This document shows positions 59,945-64,000 of a stretch of 64,000 nucleotides of DNA, in pieces; positions within the stretch are counted from its first letter, which is position 1, and each line of letters starts with the position of its first letter. The position numbers and the translations under genes are program-made. Origin of the DNA: an uncultured Bacteroidales bacterium. GTDB taxonomy: Bacteria > Bacteroidota > Bacteroidia > Bacteroidales > Bacteroidaceae. The DNA is taken from NCBI GenBank assembly GCA_902787575.1, contig CADAGX010000006.1, positions 27,979 through 91,978 of the forward strand, in the 5' to 3' direction. The notes beneath the pieces are model-generated. The model was not told the origin of the DNA. It did not search any database and saw only the letters and a list, made by a program, of their open reading frames with translations.

Positions 59945-59952
59945 TACCTTTG
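59945..59952 (+). promoter_or_regulatory. -7 box (TACCTTTG) for the YidE-type transporter
   Basis: TACCTTTG 56 bp before the ATG at 60009. No TTTG at the usual distance upstream. Confidence 0.45.
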
Positions 59953-60008
59953 CAGCCGAAACGGGATAACAATGATCCAATCGCAAACGCAAATACTTGA
60001 GTAACACT

Positions 60009-61709
60009 ATGGAATGGCTGAAATCGTTGCTTGTGAGTTCTGACAGTGTGGCGCACATCATATTGCTTTACGCCGTGGTAATTTCGGCAGGCATCGGGCT
60101 GGGACGCATCAAGTTGAAGGGCATTTCGCTCGGTGTGACGTTCGTCCTCTTCGCCGGCATCTTGGCCGGTCACCTCGGCTTCACGGGAACACCCGACGTG
60201 CTGAACTTCGTACAGGATTTCGGACTCATACTCTTTGTCTATTGCATCGGTCTGCAGGTCGGTCCCGGCTTCTTTGCAAGTCTGAAAGTGGGCGGCATAA
60301 AGTTGAATCTGTTGGCCTGCGCCCTGATTCTGCTTAATGTCGTTTGCTGCATCGGGCTGTTCTATCTGGTTTTCTACGACGGGCACCTGCCGCAGCGCGA
60401 GAACTCCACCAATTTGGCCATGATGGTAGGCGTGCTCTGTGGCGCCGTTACCAATACGCCCGGCCTTGGTGCTGCCACCGAGGCCTGCCAGCAGATTTTC
60501 GGCGACGTGGCTCCGTCGATTGCCAACGGCTATGCGTGCGCTTATCCGCTTGGCGTCATGGGCATTATATTGGCCATGCTGTTGCTGCGCGTGCTGTGCC
60601 GCATCAGTCTGAAGAAGGAGGAAGAACAGATACAGCACGAGCAGGCGGCCAATCCGCACGCCGTGCCGCATCGTATGACGCTCCGCGCCGTGAATCCTTC
60701 GCTCGCCGGCAAGACGATTTTGCAGGTGCGCCAGTTCCTGGGCCGCGACTTTGTGTGCAGCCGCATCCTGCAGAGCGGACACGTCAGCATACCGACGCGC
60801 GACACCGTGTTGCACATCGACGACAAACTGTTTATCACCTGCGCGCAGGATGACGCCGAGGCCATCGTGGCCTTCATCGGACCCGAGGAGCACGTGGAGT
60901 GGGACGAGCAGGACGTGCCGTTCGTAAGCAAGCAAATCTTGGTGACGCAGCCACGTATGAACGGAAAGACTTTCGGCTCGCTCCATTTCAGCAGTGTTTA
61001 CGGTGTGAACGTGACACGCATCCGCCGAGGCGGAATGAATCTCTTCGCCGACCGCCATCTGCGTATGCAGGTGGGGGATAAACTGGTGGTCGTTGGACCG
61101 GAGGACGCCGTAGACCGCGTGGCCAGCATGATGGGAAACTCGGTCAAGAGCCTCGACACGCCCAACTTGGCGGCCATCTTTGTCGGCATTCTCGTGGGCA
61201 TCATCTTCGGTTCCATACCCTTCGCCCTTCCGGGCGTGCCTACGCCGGTGAAGTTGGGACTCGCGGGCGGTCCGCTCATCGTGGCCATCTTGGTTGGTCG
61301 CTTCGGGTACAAAGCCAAGCTGGTGGCTTACACAACCACCAGCGCAAACCTGATGCTGCGCGAAGTGGGCTTGGCACTCTTCCTGGCCAGCGTCGGTGTG
61401 AAGGCCGGCGCCACCTTTGCCGAAACTGTGCTGCAGGGCGACGGACTCACTTACGTGTGGTGCGGATTCCTCATCACGCTGCTGCCGGCGCTCATTGTCG
61501 GACTTGTTGCACGCCTGCGCTATAAACTCAATTATTTCACACTCATGGGATTCATCGCAGGCAGCACCACCAATCCGCCCGCACTCGCCTTTGCCAATCA
61601 GACGGCGGCGGGCGATTCTCCTTCGGTGGGCTACAGCACCGTTTATCCGCTCAGCATGTTCCTGCGCATCCTTACGGCGCAGCTCATCGTTCTGCTGCTT
61701 TGCTCGTAA
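60009..61709 (+). CDS. YidE/YbjL/AspT-type transporter with TrkA-C domains
   Basis: A 566-aa inner-membrane protein of the AspT (aspartate-alanine exchanger)/YidE-YbjL superfamily. Two halves of about five helices each (about 10-190 and 390-566) flank two cytoplasmic RCK_C/TrkA-C domains (about 205-290 and 295-380; GKTILQVRQFLGRDFV, LFADRHLRMQVGDKLVVVGP). Signatures GLQVGPGFFASL and GAVTNTPGLGAATEA, and in the second half GVKAGATFAETV and GSTTNPPALAFAN, are present. Substrate unknown. ATG 60009 is preferred over TTG 59997. The gene is monocistronic. Confidence 0.88.
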   Translation: MEWLKSLLVSSDSVAHIILLYAVVISAGIGLGRIKLKGISLGVTFVLFAGILAGHLGFTGTPDVLNFVQDFGLILFVYCIGLQVGPGFFASLKVGGIKLNLLACALILLNVVCCIGLFYLVFYDGHLPQRENSTNLAMMVGVLCGAVTNTPGLGAATEACQQIFGDVAPSIANGYACAYPLGVMGIILAMLLLRVLCRISLKKEEEQIQHEQAANPHAVPHRMTLRAVNPSLAGKTILQVRQFLGRDFVCSRILQSGHVSIPTRDTVLHIDDKLFITCAQDDAEAIVAFIGPEEHVEWDEQDVPFVSKQILVTQPRMNGKTFGSLHFSSVYGVNVTRIRRGGMNLFADRHLRMQVGDKLVVVGPEDAVDRVASMMGNSVKSLDTPNLAAIFVGILVGIIFGSIPFALPGVPTPVKLGLAGGPLIVAILVGRFGYKAKLVAYTTTSANLMLREVGLALFLASVGVKAGATFAETVLQGDGLTYVWCGFLITLLPALIVGLVARLRYKLNYFTLMGFIAGSTTNPPALAFANQTAAGDSPSVGYSTVYPLSMFLRILTAQLIVLLLCS

Positions 61710-61777
61710 GGCGGCGTTTTTCTGCATTTCGGAACAAAAAATGTGGCACGGCCGTGCGGAGATTCCAGAAAAAGATG

Positions 61778-61905
61778 TACCTTTGCGCCGCTTTTCGACC
61801 GTGAAAATGACATAATCAGCATTCAGAAGCAAGCACATCACGTCGCTGGGCCCGAACCGTCAAAGGGGAGGACAGGGCGAAGTGTGTTCTTTGTTTTAAT
61901 GCTGA
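61778..61905 (+). promoter_or_regulatory. Promoter and long structured leader of the small unknown gene
   Basis: TACCTTTG at 61778-61785 fits a -7 box. The following about 120 nt before ATG 61906 contain an outer stem GCATTCAG (about 61820) with CTGAATGC (61900), a second short stem GCACA/TGTGT and an inner TCGC...GCGA, so a folded leader is likely. No known riboswitch signature was recognised. Confidence 0.45.
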
Positions 61906-62343
61906 ATGCGTATGAAAAGAAATCTAAAACGCAGTTCCGAGTTATACGAAATGGAACTGCGCAACATGCGTACGGGTGACGTCGCAGTCGTGACACTCAG
62001 GGCCGATGCATGGCTCGAGGAGTTGAGTCCGAAGATTAAGTTGGCGCTTTCGCTGCCGCTCGTAGACCGCAAATGGCATCGCTTCCTCCTGAACGGCGCC
62101 GCGTGGGTACCCGAGGAACATGTGGAGTTGGAACCCGAGATGCTGTGGGAGGCAGAGGTGCCTCCCGAACGTCCTTATTATTCCAGCGACCGCGTGCGTC
62201 TGCGCCGCATGTTCACCACCCTCGGCTCTGCCTTCGTGTATGCACAGAGCCGCGACTATCTGCCACCCATCATGGTGCGCTGCACGCTGCTCCGGCGGCT
62301 GTCATCCGATTACTTAAGCAGGACATCCACCACGTTGGGGTAG
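61906..62343 (+). CDS. Hypothetical protein (145 aa)
   Basis: A 145-aa protein I do not recognise. It begins MRMKRNLKRSSELYEMELRN (basic, polar), followed by a region with RTGDVAVVTLRADAWLEEL and PEEHVELEPEMLWEAEVPPE, then a basic stretch SSDRVRLRRMFTTLG. No signal peptide, membrane segment or enzyme motif. Codon usage resembles real genes nearby. Its 3' end overlaps the convergent EEP gene by 34 bp (62310-62343). An ATG at 61912 is an alternative start. Confidence 0.6.
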   Translation: MRMKRNLKRSSELYEMELRNMRTGDVAVVTLRADAWLEELSPKIKLALSLPLVDRKWHRFLLNGAAWVPEEHVELEPEMLWEAEVPPERPYYSSDRVRLRRMFTTLGSAFVYAQSRDYLPPIMVRCTLLRRLSSDYLSRTSTTLG

Positions 62344-63605
62344 TGGTCCGTCAGGCTTAGCGTGAAGCGAGCCTGAATGCAGTCGAAAACTTTCACTTCC
62401 ACGTTTTGCTGCTTGTCGAGCAGCAAAACGTGATCCAAGGCTCCACGCTCGCGCATGGGGCTGGGGCGTTTGCTGCGGCGCGAGAAACCAGCCGAAGCGT
62501 TGCATACGTGGTGCCCGTTGTCGTAATTCGTGCGCACCGTGGCCAGCTTGTAGCACGGCATGTAGCCTGCCTCGAAGAATTGCTGCATGGGCACGTCGGG
62601 CTCGTAGCAATTCATGTCGCCCATCACGAAGATGGGACAGTCGAAACGCGCCCCGATGCCATCCGTCTCGGCCAGGATGAGACGCGACTGTGCAGCGCGC
62701 GCCTGTGTGGTGCCGGGCGACTTCGCATCGGTGGAGCACATGAGGTGCGTAGTAACGCAGGCAAATACGCGTCCCGTCTTCTTGTGTCGAAGTACGGCCG
62801 CCGTGTACGACTTGCTGTCGTAGTCGCACCATTGCTTGGGGCCAAATCGGCAGAACGTCGTGTGCATGGGCTCGAGCGTCTCGGTGCGATAGAAGATGGG
62901 TGTGTAGCATTTGTCGTCCTCGCGGATTATCTCGTAGCCGTAGTCGCGGAGCAACGGCAAAAGGAGGGCATGCATCTCTGGCGCATATTCCTGCAGGCAG
63001 ACCACGTCGGGCATATAGGCGCGGACCAGCTGCGCAAAGAGCGGCGCACGTGCCGCGTCCCTCGGGTCGGCGCCACGCTTCTCCCATTTGGCAGGAATCG
63101 TGGCCAACCCCAGATTGTTCCAGATGTTGTCGTCCATGATGCGCAGGTTGGCACCCTCGAGCGGGAAAATCTGCTCTCCGGCCACCGTTCCACTCACCTT
63201 CCAGCCTTTCGGGATGCCATTCGCCAGTGTCGCTGCCACCTTTGCTGTCGCAGCCTGCAAGGCCCATGCTCCGCCGCCCTTGATAGTGAGCCTGCCAGCT
63301 TGCTCGCTGATTTCGTAGTCGAACGGGCCGTCGGAGCCTCGTTGCAGCACGATGGCGTTTCCTTGGCCGAAAGAAGAGTCTGGCCGCACTTCCAAGCGTG
63401 TGCCGAAGTCCGTTTCGATGGCATGTTGCAGCTCCTGCGCCCGCAGTATCCCTTCTTCCGCCTCGGCCTTTCCGCGGTAAACGATGCAAAACGACGAGGC
63501 GCGGCGTCCGCCGATGCGCCCCTCCTTTGCAGCCCACGCCAGTCCCGTCTGTAATACCACGGCCGCCATCAGCAGCCACCACCTTTTCAAACCCAGATTT
63601 CTCAT
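62310..63605 (-). CDS. Endonuclease/exonuclease/phosphatase-family protein with extra N-terminal domain
   Basis: A 431-aa exported protein, signal peptide about 1-25 (LQTGLAWAA). N-terminal domain (about 35-150; FCIVYRGKAEAEEGILRAQELQHAIE, VLQRGSDGPFDYEI, GGGAWALQAA) resembles the alpha/beta N-terminal domain of GH20/GH67-type glycosidases. The C-terminal EEP domain (about 158-431) has MDDNIWN, VCLQEY, THLMCS, GDMNCYE and, at the end, LDHVLL and TDHYPNV: all metal and catalytic positions are present. Substrate could be a nucleic acid, phosphoester or lipid; unknown. It starts just inside a gene-free region before the rRNA promoter. Confidence 0.82.
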   Translation of the reverse strand: MRNLGLKRWWLLMAAVVLQTGLAWAAKEGRIGGRRASSFCIVYRGKAEAEEGILRAQELQHAIETDFGTRLEVRPDSSFGQGNAIVLQRGSDGPFDYEISEQAGRLTIKGGGAWALQAATAKVAATLANGIPKGWKVSGTVAGEQIFPLEGANLRIMDDNIWNNLGLATIPAKWEKRGADPRDAARAPLFAQLVRAYMPDVVCLQEYAPEMHALLLPLLRDYGYEIIREDDKCYTPIFYRTETLEPMHTTFCRFGPKQWCDYDSKSYTAAVLRHKKTGRVFACVTTHLMCSTDAKSPGTTQARAAQSRLILAETDGIGARFDCPIFVMGDMNCYEPDVPMQQFFEAGYMPCYKLATVRTNYDNGHHVCNASAGFSRRSKRPSPMRERGALDHVLLLDKQQNVEVKVFDCIQARFTLSLTDHYPNVVDVLLK

Positions 63606-63690
63606 GTCGTTCTCTGTTTTCGTCCCTTAGTTTTCGCAAAGGTAACGATTAAAAACGAAAATAAAGCTGTTCCCGCTCCAAAACAGCGCA

Positions 63691-63790
63691 AAACCTACAC
63701 GTTTTCGCCCTGCCTACACCGAAACCTACACTCCGCAAACGCCTACTGGACAGCTGAATAGGCGCCTTCTGTGTAGGTTTGTAGGTTTTT
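63691..63790. repeat. Nested hairpin with repeated AACCTACAC motifs
   Basis: AAACCTACAC (63722-63731) pairs with GTGTAGGTTT (63771-63780); inside, CGCCTA (63740-63745) pairs with TAGGCG (63759-63764). AACCTACAC also occurs at 63692-63700 and GCCTACACC near 63711; GTAGGTTTTTT follows at 63781. A terminator-like T-run ends it. Confidence 0.75.
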
Positions 63791-63919
63791 TCGAGAAAAA
63801 AATTATATGGGTAATGCTCCGTCGCTTTCCCTCCTGCCGTTTTTCCCGTGCGCACACACTATATATAAGGTATTGTTTGCGGCCGGGAAGAAAAAAGTTG
63901 AAAAAAAGTTGCAGAAAGA

Positions 63920-63951
63920 TTTGGCCGGTTCGGAAAGTCGCCGTATCTTTG
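63920..63951 (+). promoter_or_regulatory. Probable rRNA operon promoter
   Basis: TTTG (63920-63923), 20-bp gap, TATCTTTG (63944-63951): the best consensus promoter in the window. Confidence 0.85.
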
Positions 63952-63961
63952 CACTCGCTTT

Positions 63962-64000
63962 CGCCCTAAAAACGGGGCGGTGAAGCATCGTTCTTTGAAA
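63962..64000 (+). other. rRNA-leader-like hairpin and boxA-like element
   Basis: CGCCC-loop-GGGCG hairpin (about 63962-63980) is followed by CGTTCTTTGAAA (63989-64000), which resembles the boxA antitermination element and the leader found before 16S rRNA in Bacteroidales. The 16S gene itself would start outside the window. Confidence 0.6.

Larger units (their letters stand above)
59663..60008. other. Divergent intergenic region, mutA / YidE-type transporter
   Basis: No gene seen. Holds the mutAB promoter on the left, a 4-unit palindromic array in the centre (59808-59886) and a -7 box for the transporter on the right (59945-59952). Confidence 0.7.
63606..64000. other. Gene-free region before the probable rRNA operon
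   Basis: No protein gene seen. Contains AACCTACAC-type direct repeats and a nested hairpin (63691-63790), a promoter (63920-63951), a leader hairpin (63962-63980) and a boxA-like sequence at the right edge. Confidence 0.7.

Noticed and set aside
63962-64000. 16S rRNA gene inside the window
   Set aside because: Only promoter, leader hairpin and boxA-like sequence are visible; no mature 16S sequence is present before the right edge.

Overview
The window looks like one contiguous piece of a Bacteroidales chromosome, most likely Prevotellaceae-like. Reasons: promoters have the Bacteroidetes form (TAnnTTTG at -7, TTTG about 20 bp upstream), starts lack Shine-Dalgarno sequences, surface lipoproteins carry an acidic patch after the lipobox Cys, and several families are typical of Bacteroidetes (DUF1599, DUF4924, DUF5606, DUF4827, DUF4465, DUF3276, the RprXY two-component pair, a second EF-G, and heterodimeric methylmalonyl-CoA mutase). 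The DNA is GC-rich for the phylum and coding-dense. I see no prophage, insertion sequence, CRISPR array or tRNA gene.

Layout. 1-8.7 kb (+): end of an M23/LysM peptidase, DUF1599, a DoxX/MauE-like membrane protein, tpiA, a SPOR protein, folE, fmt, a sigma-70 family factor, a 35-aa microprotein, rpe and a minimal comEC. 8.7-14.1 kb (-): LysE-type exporter, DUF4924, prfC, tsaC and a ClC channel. 14.2-22.5 kb (+): a ROK sugar kinase, an outer-membrane protein, a lipoprotein, purL and a two-gene chromate transporter. 22.6-26.0 kb (-): nusB, yajC, ybbR-like, coaE and DUF5606. 26.2-39.3 kb (+): DUF3276, rplY, pth, pepT, hslR-like, dnaG, nrnA-like, DUF4827, hemW, EF-G2 and rprXY.

39.4-53.8 kb (-) is the most distinctive block, a cobalamin-acquisition locus. 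It starts with a cobalamin riboswitch and promoter at 53.6-53.8 kb and continues with a DUF4465 lipoprotein, a BtuG-like beta-propeller lipoprotein, a PKD-like surface lipoprotein, BtuB-like receptor, BtuF, BtuC, two tandem GH20 hexosaminidases, BtuD and a TIGR01212 radical SAM protein. Next come panE and a DUF2461 gene broken by a 7-bp tandem duplication. Then come mutB and mutA, which encode the B12-dependent methylmalonyl-CoA mutase. The window ends with a YidE-type transporter, a small unknown protein, an EEP-family hydrolase and, at the right edge, the promoter and leader of what is probably an rRNA operon starting just outside.

The strongest apparently undescribed signal is a dispersed repeat. 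It is a 14-bp quasi-palindrome built as 6+2+6, with arms drawn from TGCGAC, TGCCAC and AACTAC and their complements. It is repeated every 21-22 bp in arrays of 2-7 units at about ten places. The arrays sit mostly just after, across or inside gene 3' ends. A second family, an 85-88 bp hairpin unit carrying a TAACTTTG promoter box, occurs as three tandem copies before btuC and once before the DUF2461 gene.
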